Source of the DNA: JAWLHA01 sp041690535
GTDB lineage: Bacteria; Pseudomonadota; Gammaproteobacteria; Thiohalomonadales; Thiohalomonadaceae
NCBI GenBank assembly: GCA_041690535.1
Contig: JAWLHA010000017.1
Location: 1-64,000, forward strand
DNA: 64,000 bases
Direction of reading: 5' to 3'
Each line of letters begins with the position of its first letter. Position 1 is the stretch's first letter. The notes beneath the pieces are model-generated. The model did not search any database and was not told the DNA's origin. It saw only the letters and a list, made by a program, of their open reading frames with translations. Of the stretch, positions 48,519 through 57,222 are shown piece by piece. The translations under genes and the position numbers were made by a program.

Positions 48519-48576
48519 TGTTATGGCTCCTTTATCTAACTTACTTATTGACCGCCAAGGCGGTCGGTATGAAAGC

Positions 48577-49794
48577 CTATTTGGCGGAGTGGCCGGAAAG
48601 TTTCACTTCCACCCGCTCGTCATCGGCCAGACCGGCGTAGTAGGCGCGCAGGATCTCCAGCACCTCCGGGCGGCTGAAGTTCGCGGGGACCTCATCGCCT
48701 TCGGAGAGGGCCTTGCGCAGTTTCGTCCCGGAGAGGAGCAGGCGGTCTTCGGCCGAGTGGGGGCAAGTCTTCATGGAAGCCATGCCGCCGCACTTGTCGC
48801 ACCAGAAGGTCCAGTCGATCTTGAGCGGCTTGGTCTCCAGTGCGTCTTTCGGGATCTCGTCGAAAATGTAATGGGCGTCGAAGGGTCCGTAGTAATCGCC
48901 CACGCCCGCATGATCGCGCCCCACGATGAGATGGGAGCAGCCGTAGTTCTGGCGGAACAGGGCGTGCAGCAGCGCCTCGCGGGGGCCGGCATAGCGCATG
49001 TCGAGCGGATAGCCGGCCTGCATCACGGTGTTGGTGACGAAGTAGTTCTCAATGAGCGTGCCGATGGCGTCGCTGCGCACCTCGGCCGGGATATCACCGG
49101 GCTTCAGTTTGCCGAGCAGGGAGTGGATCAACACGCCGTCGCAGATTTCGATGGCGATCTTGGCGAGGTACTCGTGGGAGCGGTGCATGGGGTTGCGGGT
49201 CTGGAATGCCGCAACGGTGCTCCAGCCGCGGTGCTCGAATTCAGCACGGGTCTGGGCCGGCGTCATGAACTGATCGCCGTACTTCTCCGGGAACTCACCC
49301 AAAGACAACACCTTGATGGGGCCGGCGATGTTCACATCGCCCTGCTCCGTCACCATTTTCACACCCGGATGGTCAACATCCGTGGTCTTGTACACCATCA
49401 TGCATTCATGGGCCTTGTCGATGGCGTACTTCTCGGTGACCCGCATGGTCGCCAGAATTTCGTCTCGCTCCGGGTCGTAAAGCGCGATATCCTGCCCCTC
49501 CTTGAGCGAATCGGCCGTGGCCTGATCCGTGGAGAGGGTGATGGGAATGGGCCAGAACAGGCCATTGGCCATCTTCATGCCGTCGCAGACACCTTCCCAG
49601 TCACCGCGGGTCATGAAGCCATCCAGCGGGGTGAAACCGCCGATGCCCATCATGATGATGTCGCCCGCCTCGCGCGAGCTGACGTTCACTCTGGGAAGAG
49701 TTGCGGCGCGTTTCTGCTCCTCCTGCAACGCTTCGCCTTCGAGCAACAGGGGTTTCAGTTCCCCCCCACCGTGAGGTCCGACTAGCTTCGACAT
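48577..49794 (-). CDS. sat: Dissimilatory ATP sulfurylase Sat
   Basis: A 405-residue homo-oligomeric sulfate adenylyltransferase. F-Q-T-R-N-P-M-H-R-S-H-E near residue 190 and V-G-R-D-H-A-G-V-G-D-Y-Y near 280 are the substrate motifs, and a zinc-like C-x-x-C site (W-C-D-K-C-G-G) lies near 320. In oxidisers it runs backward, making ATP and sulfate from APS and pyrophosphate. Start 49794 gives M-S-K-L-V-G-P-H-G; the open frame to 49818 lacks a site. First gene of the sat-aprB-aprA operon. Confidence 0.96.
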   Translation of the reverse strand: MSKLVGPHGGGELKPLLLEGEALQEEQKRAATLPRVNVSSREAGDIIMMGIGGFTPLDGFMTRGDWEGVCDGMKMANGLFWPIPITLSTDQATADSLKEGQDIALYDPERDEILATMRVTEKYAIDKAHECMMVYKTTDVDHPGVKMVTEQGDVNIAGPIKVLSLGEFPEKYGDQFMTPAQTRAEFEHRGWSTVAAFQTRNPMHRSHEYLAKIAIEICDGVLIHSLLGKLKPGDIPAEVRSDAIGTLIENYFVTNTVMQAGYPLDMRYAGPREALLHALFRQNYGCSHLIVGRDHAGVGDYYGPFDAHYIFDEIPKDALETKPLKIDWTFWCDKCGGMASMKTCPHSAEDRLLLSGTKLRKALSEGDEVPANFSRPEVLEILRAYYAGLADDERVEVKLSGHSAK

Positions 49795-49864
49795 TGCACT
49801 CCCCTTTGTTGGTTGCACCGCTTCCTGCCCGGGGCGTTAGGCCCGGTCACTTCTCGGAGAAACT

Positions 49865-49907
49865 ACATTAGTCCACCAAATGGGGCGCGCCAAACAGAAC
49901 AATTCTG
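49865..49907 (-). promoter_or_regulatory. Candidate promoter and operator of sat-aprBA
   Basis: On the minus strand TTGGCG (49893-49888), 17 bases and TAATGT (49870-49865) fit a sigma-70 promoter. A palindrome CAGAA-CAA-TTCTG (49895-49907) sits just upstream of the -35 box. About 70 bases separate it from the sat start. Confidence 0.45.
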
Positions 49908-50014
49908 CTGGGGCATAAGCGCGCTTTATGTGTCGGGGGGTTGGATATTGGGGTGGAATTCGGTCGGAGGGGATAAGTGAAATCGATACGCCTATCCAGT
50001 AAGGAATATAGAAC

Positions 50015-50046
50015 CCATCCGGATGGTATTGTTATATTAGAATATT
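50015..50046 (+). promoter_or_regulatory. Palindromes upstream of soeA
   Basis: A perfect 12-bp palindrome CCATCCGGATGG (50015-50026) is followed by an AT-rich run with GAATATTC (50039-50046). They lie 107-138 bases before soeA in the 358-base gap shared with sat. This is a possible operator and promoter area; another near-palindrome, CATAAGCGCGCTTTATG, lies at 49914-49930. Confidence 0.4.
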
Positions 50047-50152
50047 CATATAGTTAAGATGGGCGAAGTTGGGCCGAGGAAAGGGAGTGGCCTCACGAGG
50101 GTGACGCTATTTTTCCTCGGCTTTCTCGTTTCAGCAAGCCAAGAGAACACGT

Positions 50153-53047
50153 ATGAACCACAGTGCCAACACAGCGACCGAAGGTCGGATAGAGGTAAAG
50201 ACCACCACCTGCTATATGTGCGCCTGCCGGTGCGGTATCCGGGTGACGCTGCGTGACGGCGAGGTGCGCTACATCCAGGGGAACCCCGAGCATCCGCTCA
50301 ACCACGGCGTCATCTGCGCCAAGGGCTCCTCCGGGATCATGAAGCAGTACTCACCGGCCCGCCTGACCAAGCCCCTGCGCCGCAAGCCCGGCGCTGATCG
50401 CGGGGACGCGCAGTTCGAGGAGATCTCCTGGGACGAGGCCTTCGACATCATGGAGGAGCGCCTCGCCCACTTGCGCGCCACCGACCCCAGTAAGTTCGCG
50501 CTGTTCACCGGCCGTGACCAGATGCAGGCGCTGACCGGCCTGTTCGCCAAGAACTTCGGCACCCCCAACTACGCGGCACACGGTGGTTTTTGCTCGGTCA
50601 ACATGGCCGCGGGCCTCATCTACACCATCGGCGGCTCCTTCTGGGAGTTCGGCGGCCCCGATCTGGACCGCGCCAAGCTGTTCGTCATGATCGGCACCGC
50701 CGAGGACCACCACTCCAACCCGCTGAAGATCGCCATCTCCAAGTTCAAGCGTAACGGCGGCCGCTTCATCTCCGTGAACCCGGTGCGCACCGGCTACTCC
50801 GCCGTGGCGGACGAGTGGGTCCCCATCAAGCCCGGTACGGATGGCGCCCTGCTGCTGGCCCTGGTCCACGAGATCATCAAGACCGGCCTCTACGACCGCG
50901 ACTTCCTGGTGCAGTACACCAACTCGGCCGAACTGGTGAACCTGGACGAAGCCAGCTCCGAGAACGGCATGTTCGTGCGCGCCGAAGTCCCGGAAGAGGA
51001 AGGCTGCTTCGATCCCCAGAACAAGCTGTGGTGGGACCGCCTGACCAACAAGCCGGTGATCGCCCGTACCGAAGGGGCCGATCCGTTCCTACTCGGCGAG
51101 TTCAAGCTGGACGACGGCACCCCGGTGAAGCCCGCCTTCCAGTTGCTGGCCGATCGGGTCGTGAACTACACCCCCGAGTGGGCCGCCAACATCACCGGGA
51201 TCCCGGCCGAGACCATCCGCCGCCTGGCCCATGAGATGGGGATCACCGCCCGCGACGAGAAGATCGAGCTGCCCATCGCCTGGACCGACGTGTGGGGCAA
51301 GGAGCACAGGACCGTCACCGGCAACCCGGTGGCCTTCCACTCCATGCGCGGCCTGGCCGCCCACTCCAACGGCTTCCAGACCATCCGTGCCCTGGGCATC
51401 CTGATGTCCATCCTGGGCACCATCGACCGCCCCGGCGGCTTCCGCCACCGCGCCCCGTTCCCGCGTCCCATCCCGCCCTGCCCCAAGACCGGAACAAGCT
51501 GGAAGGACGTGCAGCCCAACACCCCCCTGAACGGCATGCCGCTCGGCTGGCCGGCCGACCCGGACGACCTGTTCGTGGACGACAAGGGTGAGCCGATCCG
51601 CCTCGACAAGGGCTTCTCCTGGGAGCATCCGCTGTCGGTGCACGGCCTGATGCACAACGCCATCACCAACGCCTGGCGCGGCGACCCCTACAAGATCGAC
51701 ACCCTCTTCCTGTTCATGGCCAACATGGCGTGGAACTCCTCCATGAACACGGACGAAGTGCGCAAGATGCTCAACGACAAGGACGAGAACGGGGAGTACA
51801 AGATCCCCTTCCTCATCGTCGCCGACGCCTTCATGTCGGAGACGGTGGCCTTCGCCGATCTGGTGCTGCCGGATACCACCTACCTGGAGCGCCACGATAC
51901 CCTGTCGATGCTGGACCGCCCCATCTCCGAGTTCGACGGTCCGGTGGACTCCTGCCGCGTGCCGATCCTCCCGCCGCTCGGTGACTCCAAGCCGTTCCAG
52001 GAGGTGCTCATCGAGCTCGGCTCGCGGCTCAAGCTGCCCCCCTTCGTCAAGCCGGACGGCAGCCGCAAGTACCGCGACTACCCCGACTTCATCATCAACT
52101 TCGAGACCGCCCCGGGCTCCGGCATCGGCTTCCTCGGCGGCTGGCGCGGCAAGGGCGGCGAGAAGTTCATGAAGGGCGAGCCCAACCCCAACCAGTGGAA
52201 GATGTACGAGCAGAACAACTGCGTGTACCACTACGAGCTGCCCAAGTCGTACCAATACATGCGCAACTGGAACCAGGGTTACCTGCAGTGGGCCCAGGAG
52301 CACTCGCTCACCCGCTATGCCGAGCCCATCAACTGCCACATCTACTCCGAGGTGTTGCAGAAGTTCCGCCTGGCCGCCCAGGGCAAGACCCAGGGCAAGC
52401 AGCCGCCGGATCGCCTGCGCAAGCGCGTGGAAACCTACTTCGATCCGCTGCCGTTCTACTACGAGCCCATCGAGTCGCAGCTGACCGACAAGCACAAGTT
52501 CCCGCTGAACGCGCTGACCCAGCGGCCCATGGCCATGTACCACTCCTGGGACAGCCAGAACGCGTGGCTGCGTCAGATCCACACCTACAACTACATGTAC
52601 GTGCACCCCAAGACCGCCCAGGCGGCCGGGGTCGACGACGGCGGCTGGATGTGGGCCGAGTCCATGCATGGCAAGGTGCGCTGCATGGCGCGCTACTCCG
52701 AGGCGGTGGAGCCCGGCACGGTGTGGACCTGGAACGCCATCGGCAAGTCGGCGGGGGCGTGGAACCTCACGGCACGGGCCAACGAGTCGCAGCAAGGCTT
52801 CCTGCTGAATCACGTGATTGCCGAGGAGTTGCCGGCCCACGATGCAGGCGACCACCTCTCCAACTCCGACCCGGTCACCGGCCAGGCCGCCTGGTTCGAC
52901 GTGCGGGTGCGCATCTACCCCGCGGGGCCGGAGGAGGAGAAGGCCTCCTTCCCACAATTCAAGCCCATGGAGCCGGTTCCGGGAACGCCGAAGCGCCGTC
53001 GCTGGCAGAACTACTTCGCCGGCAAGTTCCGCAAGACACACGGCTAA
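50153..53047 (+). CDS. soeA: SoeA, molybdopterin subunit of cytoplasmic sulfite dehydrogenase
   Basis: A 964-residue DMSO-reductase-family molybdoenzyme. The N-terminal [4Fe-4S] motif is C-Y-M-C-A-C-R-C with a final C-A-K-G at residue 55. G-G-F-C-S-V-N-M near 145 probably includes the Mo ligand region. L-F-V-M-I-G-T-A-E-D-H and V-L-P-D-T-T-Y-L-E-R are guanylate-binding motifs. No twin-arginine signal is present, so it stays in the cytoplasm as SoeA does. It oxidises sulfite to sulfate directly. It opens soeABC and is divergent from sat. Confidence 0.93.
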   Translation: MNHSANTATEGRIEVKTTTCYMCACRCGIRVTLRDGEVRYIQGNPEHPLNHGVICAKGSSGIMKQYSPARLTKPLRRKPGADRGDAQFEEISWDEAFDIMEERLAHLRATDPSKFALFTGRDQMQALTGLFAKNFGTPNYAAHGGFCSVNMAAGLIYTIGGSFWEFGGPDLDRAKLFVMIGTAEDHHSNPLKIAISKFKRNGGRFISVNPVRTGYSAVADEWVPIKPGTDGALLLALVHEIIKTGLYDRDFLVQYTNSAELVNLDEASSENGMFVRAEVPEEEGCFDPQNKLWWDRLTNKPVIARTEGADPFLLGEFKLDDGTPVKPAFQLLADRVVNYTPEWAANITGIPAETIRRLAHEMGITARDEKIELPIAWTDVWGKEHRTVTGNPVAFHSMRGLAAHSNGFQTIRALGILMSILGTIDRPGGFRHRAPFPRPIPPCPKTGTSWKDVQPNTPLNGMPLGWPADPDDLFVDDKGEPIRLDKGFSWEHPLSVHGLMHNAITNAWRGDPYKIDTLFLFMANMAWNSSMNTDEVRKMLNDKDENGEYKIPFLIVADAFMSETVAFADLVLPDTTYLERHDTLSMLDRPISEFDGPVDSCRVPILPPLGDSKPFQEVLIELGSRLKLPPFVKPDGSRKYRDYPDFIINFETAPGSGIGFLGGWRGKGGEKFMKGEPNPNQWKMYEQNNCVYHYELPKSYQYMRNWNQGYLQWAQEHSLTRYAEPINCHIYSEVLQKFRLAAQGKTQGKQPPDRLRKRVETYFDPLPFYYEPIESQLTDKHKFPLNALTQRPMAMYHSWDSQNAWLRQIHTYNYMYVHPKTAQAAGVDDGGWMWAESMHGKVRCMARYSEAVEPGTVWTWNAIGKSAGAWNLTARANESQQGFLLNHVIAEELPAHDAGDHLSNSDPVTGQAAWFDVRVRIYPAGPEEEKASFPQFKPMEPVPGTPKRRRWQNYFAGKFRKTHG

Positions 53048-53146
53048 ACGGCGAGGGCGGAGGTAACGGGGTCCGGCCACGGGCCCCGCGACCGAAGTAC
53101 ACGCCCCTGAGACGACGCGGCAACGAATTACAGGGTTATCTTCACC

Positions 53147-53875
53147 ATGACTCAATTGGCACTAGTAATCGACTTGAACGTCTGCGTGGGCTGCCATGCC
53201 TGCGTGACCAGTTGCAAGCAGTGGAATACCTCCTCGTTCAAATCAGGTCCGCTGTTTGACGACAACCCGTTTGACAAGGACCCCACCGGCACCTTCTTCA
53301 ACCGGGTGCAGACCTATGAGATTGGGACCTTCCCCAACACCGAGACGCTGCACTTCCCGAAGAGCTGCCTGCACTGCGAAGACGCCCCCTGCGTCCCCGT
53401 CTGTCCCACCGGCGCCAGCCACAAGCGGGCCGAGGACGGCATCGTGCTGGTGGACTACGACAAGTGCATCGGCTGCAAGTACTGCTCCTGGTCCTGCCCC
53501 TACGGCGCCCGCGAGTTCGACGAGTACGAGAAGGTGATGCGCAAGTGCACCCTCTGCGTCGACCGCATCTACGACCACTCCCTGCCGGAGTCCGAGCGCA
53601 AGCCCGCCTGCGTGCTGGCCTGTCCCACCTCGGCCCGGCTGTTCGGCGATGTGCACAACCCGGATTCGGAAGTCTCCAGGGCGATTCGTGAGCAGGGCGG
53701 TTACCAGCTGATGCCCGAGTGGGGCACCAAGCCGGCCAACCACTACCTGCCGCGGCGCAAGACCCGCATGCACATCCATGAGGATGAGCTGCTGCGGGCC
53801 GACAACCCGCTCAAGAAGGAAGACATCCGCCACGAGACCTCGAAGACACCGACCCTCGACGACTGGCTTATGTAG
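53147..53875 (+). CDS. soeB: SoeB, iron-sulfur subunit of sulfite dehydrogenase
   Basis: A 242-residue subunit with four [4Fe-4S] motifs: C-V-G-C-H-A-C-V-T-S-C near residue 13, C-L-H-C-E-D-A-P-C-V-P-V-C-P near 75, C-I-G-C-K-Y-C-S-W-S-C-P near 106, and C-T-L-C-V-D-R with A-C-V-L-A-C-P later. It carries electrons from SoeA to SoeC. It starts 99 bases after soeA. The 98-base gap to soeC holds a stem-loop. Confidence 0.95.
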   Translation: MTQLALVIDLNVCVGCHACVTSCKQWNTSSFKSGPLFDDNPFDKDPTGTFFNRVQTYEIGTFPNTETLHFPKSCLHCEDAPCVPVCPTGASHKRAEDGIVLVDYDKCIGCKYCSWSCPYGAREFDEYEKVMRKCTLCVDRIYDHSLPESERKPACVLACPTSARLFGDVHNPDSEVSRAIREQGGYQLMPEWGTKPANHYLPRRKTRMHIHEDELLRADNPLKKEDIRHETSKTPTLDDWLM

Positions 53876-53889
53876 GCGCTTTCGCCCAG

Positions 53890-53940
53890 ATACGAGGGAT
53901 GGTTGCGAGAGTCGAATCTTTCCAACCGTCCCTCTCGTAT
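53890..53940 (+). other. Stem-loop between soeB and soeC
   Basis: ATACGAGGGATGGTTG (53890-53905) pairs with CAACCGTCCCTCTCGTAT (53923-53940), about 16 pairs with a two-base bulge and a 17-base loop. There is no T-run. It could stabilise the soeAB part of the mRNA and lower soeC dosage. Confidence 0.6.
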
Positions 53941-53973
53941 CGCGAATCTCGAATCTAGTACCTGGAGACTCAC

Positions 53974-54951
53974 ATGCATCCGACGTTTTCCGTGATCTTC
54001 CTGACGACCCTCATCGGGGCGGGGCAGGGTCTGTTTCTGGCGCTGTTCACCGGCGAGAGCTACGCTGCGGTGGAGCTCCTGCCTCGCCAGGACAGCAGCT
54101 TCTATGTGACCGGCAGCATCCTCTCCCTCGCCTTGCTGCTGGCCGGCCTGGGCGCGGCGGTGTTCCACCTGGGCAAGCCCAGCTACATGATCACCCGCGC
54201 CTGGCGCGGCATGAGCCAGTGGCGCACCTCCTGGCTCTCCCGTGAGCTCATCGCCATGCCGGTGACCATGTTCATGGTGTTTCTCTACGGGGTGTTCCAC
54301 TACTTCGGCTGGGACGCCAACCTGTTCGGCACCGAAGAGGTCACCGGCCAGCTCACCCTGGTGGTGGGCGCGGTGACCACCCTGACCGTGTTTGGCCTGT
54401 TCCTCGCCACCGGCATGATCTACGCCGCGGTGAAATTCCTGCAGGAGTGGGCCAGCCCCCTCACGGTGGTCAACTACATTCTGTTGGGCGGGGCCTCCGG
54501 CTTCACCCTGGCGGCGGCCTTTGCCGCCTACCAGGCGCCGGAACTGGCGGCCTTCTACACCGGATGGGCGATCATCATCACCCTCACGGCTCTGGTGACC
54601 CGCGGGGCGGCGCTGTTCCGCAACGCACGGCTCAAGCACCGATCCACCATCCAGACCGCCATCGGGGTGCGCCACAACCAGATCCAGCAGAAGGCCATGG
54701 GCATGATGGGCGGCTCCTATAATACCCGGGAGTACTTCCACGGCAAGACCGCGGCGTTTCTCAAGTCCGTGAAGTGGATCTTCCTGGTACTGGCGTTCCT
54801 GGCGCCGGTGATCCTGATGGGGGTTGCCTCAGGCAGCGCCACCCTGCTCAGCCTCGCCTTCCTGGTGCAGTATGTGGGGCTGCTGTTCGAGCGGTGGTTC
54901 TTTTTCGCCCAGGCGAACCATCCGCAGAACCTCTACTACCAGACCATCTAA
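53974..54951 (+). CDS. soeC: SoeC, membrane anchor of sulfite dehydrogenase (DmsC/NrfD-like)
   Basis: A 325-residue membrane protein with about eight transmembrane helices, starting with F-S-V-I-F-L-T-T-L-I-G-A-G. Motifs such as L-G-K-P near residue 70 and R-E-L-I-A-M-P near 93 are typical of DmsC-type anchors that pass electrons to quinone. Its last helix ends in W-F-F-F-A-Q-A-N-H-P-Q-N. It follows soeB and a hairpin, and a terminator lies just after it. Confidence 0.93.
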   Translation: MHPTFSVIFLTTLIGAGQGLFLALFTGESYAAVELLPRQDSSFYVTGSILSLALLLAGLGAAVFHLGKPSYMITRAWRGMSQWRTSWLSRELIAMPVTMFMVFLYGVFHYFGWDANLFGTEEVTGQLTLVVGAVTTLTVFGLFLATGMIYAAVKFLQEWASPLTVVNYILLGGASGFTLAAAFAAYQAPELAAFYTGWAIIITLTALVTRGAALFRNARLKHRSTIQTAIGVRHNQIQQKAMGMMGGSYNTREYFHGKTAAFLKSVKWIFLVLAFLAPVILMGVASGSATLLSLAFLVQYVGLLFERWFFFAQANHPQNLYYQTI

Positions 54952-54969
54952 CCGCCCTCCCGGGTGGTC

Positions 54970-55003
54970 AAAAGGGCGCCTTCGGTTCAGGCGCCCTTTT
55001 TTT
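54970..55003 (+). terminator. Intrinsic terminator after soeC
   Basis: AAGGGCGCC, loop TTCGGTTCA, GGCGCCCTT and TTTTT, about 20 bases after the soeC stop. It also lies just past the end of the convergent Crp/Fnr gene. Confidence 0.9.
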
Positions 55004-55028
55004 ATGGGGCAGGCCGCCGGCCGGGGCA

Positions 55029-55712
55029 TCACTCCGCCAGGGCACGCAGGGCTGCGACATCCATCAGCTCGATCTCGGTGCCCTCCACCCGTAACAGCCC
55101 CTCGTTGACCAAGGCCTTGAGGAGGCGGGAAAAGGTCTCCGGTTGAATGGAAAGGCGCGCCGCAATCACATGCTTGGTGGTCGGCAGGGAAATGCGGGGG
55201 CAGGCCCGACTGTCGGCGGGGAGGTTCTGCAACAGGAAATGCACCAGACGATAGCGTGCGTTGTGCAGGGACAGCGCCTCGATCTCGTTGATGCAACCGT
55301 GAAGGCGTCGGGCCAGGGCAGCCATGATCGCAAAGCAGCTTTCCACGGAGCCGCGCAGCAAGCCGGCAAACGCCTCGTTGTCGAAGCCGTAGAGCCGGCT
55401 CTCCTCCACCGCCTCGGCAAAGACCGGGTAGGCCGAGCCGCGCTGCATGAAGGCCATGGCCTCGGCAAAGGTCTGCCCGGGACGGATGAGTTCCAGCACC
55501 TTTTCATCACCGTCGGGCGAGAGCCGGAAGAGCTTGATCTGCCCCTGGGCAAGATAGAAGAAGTGGCGGGCCGGCTCCCCCATGGCAAACAGCTGCTCGC
55601 CCCGGCCAAGGGAAAGGGGACGGGCCATCTGTGCCACACTGGCGAGCTCCTGCTCTCGGAGCGGCGAAAAGAGAATGGTCCTGCGAAGTTCCTCTGCAAT
55701 CGTCGTGTCCAT
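55029..55712 (-). CDS. Crp/Fnr-family transcriptional regulator
   Basis: A 227-residue regulator. The cyclic-nucleotide-like sensor domain (about residues 10-130) includes F-Y-L-A-Q-G-Q-I-K-L-F and G-Q-T-F-A-E-A-M-A-F. The C-terminal winged helix holds K-H-V-I-A-A-R-L-S-I-Q-P-E-T-F-S-R-L-L as recognition helix. No N-terminal cysteine cluster is present, so it is not an oxygen-sensing FNR but closer to the Dnr/redox type. It is convergent with soeC and divergent from moaA, and it may control one or both. Confidence 0.9.
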   Translation of the reverse strand: MDTTIAEELRRTILFSPLREQELASVAQMARPLSLGRGEQLFAMGEPARHFFYLAQGQIKLFRLSPDGDEKVLELIRPGQTFAEAMAFMQRGSAYPVFAEAVEESRLYGFDNEAFAGLLRGSVESCFAIMAALARRLHGCINEIEALSLHNARYRLVHFLLQNLPADSRACPRISLPTTKHVIAARLSIQPETFSRLLKALVNEGLLRVEGTEIELMDVAALRALAE

Positions 55713-55849
55713 CGGCTCTGATCCCCGCCCCCTCGGGCCGGGCGTTCGGTGCGCCCGGCTTGGCTTTTGTCAAAAATCCCGCCCAGACATAAGGTTATAG
55801 CAAATTCCTCGCTTGTTCCCAAGGCCGTGGGCCACTAAGATCAATCGCT

Positions 55850-56833
55850 ATGAACAACAGACTGGTTGATCCCTTCGGCAGGAGCATCGATTACCTGCGG
55901 TTATCGGTGACCGACCGCTGCGACCTGCGCTGCTTCTACTGCATGCCCAAGGGATTCGACGATTTCGAGATCCCCGAGCACTGGCTCACCTTCGATGAGC
56001 TCGAACGCGTGGTGGCGGCCTTCGGGCGTCTCGGGGTGCACCGAATTCGGCTGACCGGGGGCGAGCCGTTGGTCCGCAGGGGACTTCCCCAACTGGCCGC
56101 ACGGCTCTCGAACCTCGACGGCATCGATGATCTGTCCCTGAGCACCAACGGCGTGCAGCTGGCCCGGCACGCCCAGACCCTGCGGCGGGGCGGCGTCTCG
56201 CGGCTGAACGTCAGTCTGGACAGTGTGGACCCCGAACGCTTCCACGAGATCACCGGCGGCAAGCTGCAGAAGGTGATCGACGGATTGCTGGCCGCGAAGG
56301 ATGCCGGCTTTTCACCTATCAAGATCAATATGGTGGTGATGAAGGGGGTGAACGACCAGGAGGTCGAGGCGATGGTCCAATTCTGCCTCGAACACGGCTT
56401 CACCCTGCGCTTCATCGAGACCATGCCCATGGGAGAGACCGGCCGCGCGGCCACGGACCGGTTCCTGAGCCTCGATGTGGTGCGTGAGCGCCTCAGCCGC
56501 CATTTCGAGCTGTTGCCGGCGATGATGCCCGGCGGAGGCCCGGCCCGCTACGTCCAGGTGGCCGGCACCGATCTGAAAATCGGCTTCATCACCCCCATTT
56601 CCCAGCACTTCTGTGAGACCTGCAATCGGGTCCGGCTCTCAGTGGACGGCACCCTCTACATGTGCCTCGGCCAAGAGCACAACTTCGCCCTGCGACCGTT
56701 GCTGCGGGAAGGGATCAGCGACGCGGATCTCGAGGCCGCCATCGTGCAGGCGATGGCCTTGAAACCCCACCGCCACGAGTTTGGCGAGCACCCGGAGAAG
56801 GTGGTCCGCTTCATGTCCATGACCGGGGGCTAG
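55850..56833 (+). CDS. moaA: GTP 3',8-cyclase MoaA
   Basis: A 327-residue radical-SAM enzyme that makes the first molybdenum-cofactor intermediate from GTP. The SAM cluster motif is C-D-L-R-C-F-Y-C near residues 24-31. The second [4Fe-4S] site is C-E-T-C-N-R-V-R-L with a final C (Y-M-C) near 260-280. The C-terminus ends in G-G, required for activity. R-L-T-G-G-E-P is conserved. It lies close to soeABC, whose SoeA subunit needs the cofactor. Start 55850 is the usual position. Confidence 0.95.
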   Translation: MNNRLVDPFGRSIDYLRLSVTDRCDLRCFYCMPKGFDDFEIPEHWLTFDELERVVAAFGRLGVHRIRLTGGEPLVRRGLPQLAARLSNLDGIDDLSLSTNGVQLARHAQTLRRGGVSRLNVSLDSVDPERFHEITGGKLQKVIDGLLAAKDAGFSPIKINMVVMKGVNDQEVEAMVQFCLEHGFTLRFIETMPMGETGRAATDRFLSLDVVRERLSRHFELLPAMMPGGGPARYVQVAGTDLKIGFITPISQHFCETCNRVRLSVDGTLYMCLGQEHNFALRPLLREGISDADLEAAIVQAMALKPHRHEFGEHPEKVVRFMSMTGG

Positions 56834-56837
56834 CCCC

Positions 56838-57041
56838 TCAGTTACCGAAGGTTGAGAGATCCGTCCCGGGGGCGATGCGGAAGATCGACTCCAGGGCGAA
56901 CTCCTCGATGAAGCGATCTACCGCCTGCTGGCCATGCTCCCGATGAACTTCCTTGAGGATCAATCGCACCCCATTGCGGTTGTACCCACCCCCAAGGGCA
57001 CACTGGACCTCGATTAATTCTCGCGCTTTTTTCAAGGTCAT
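56838..57041 (-). CDS. Small conserved hypothetical protein
   Basis: A 67-residue protein starting M-T-L-K-K-A-R-E-L-I-E-V-Q, with G-G-G-Y-N-R-N-G-V-R-L-I-L near residue 20 and R-F-I-E-E-F-A-L-E-S-I-F. It is helical and soluble. I believe it resembles short proteins of purple sulfur bacteria, but no function is known. ATG 57041 follows CGAGG; the GTG six bases upstream is less likely. Its end lies four bases past the moaA stop on the opposite strand. Confidence 0.55.
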   Translation of the reverse strand: MTLKKARELIEVQCALGGGYNRNGVRLILKEVHREHGQQAVDRFIEEFALESIFRIAPGTDLSTFGN

Positions 57042-57222
57042 TGACACCTCGGGTCATCTGCTTTCAGTAAATTTAGCCGCATTTCCCACCGCCGTTGGCG
57101 ACGAGGCGCCGGGCGAGCTGTTCGCAAGCGAGAGCAGCGCCATAGAGTTTGCATGTGGTATTCTGCTTGCACACACATGCGCCACGCTCACGGCGCGCCG
57201 TTGAAGATCTCGCACGCCATTC

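Noticed and set aside
51089..53155. Long reverse-strand open frames opposite soeA, qmoA, cbbO and sat (for example 51089-53155, 38468-40063, 35339-37309 and 48478-49785)
   Set aside because: They are shadows of GC-rich genes; no domain motifs and His/Gly/Arg-heavy composition.
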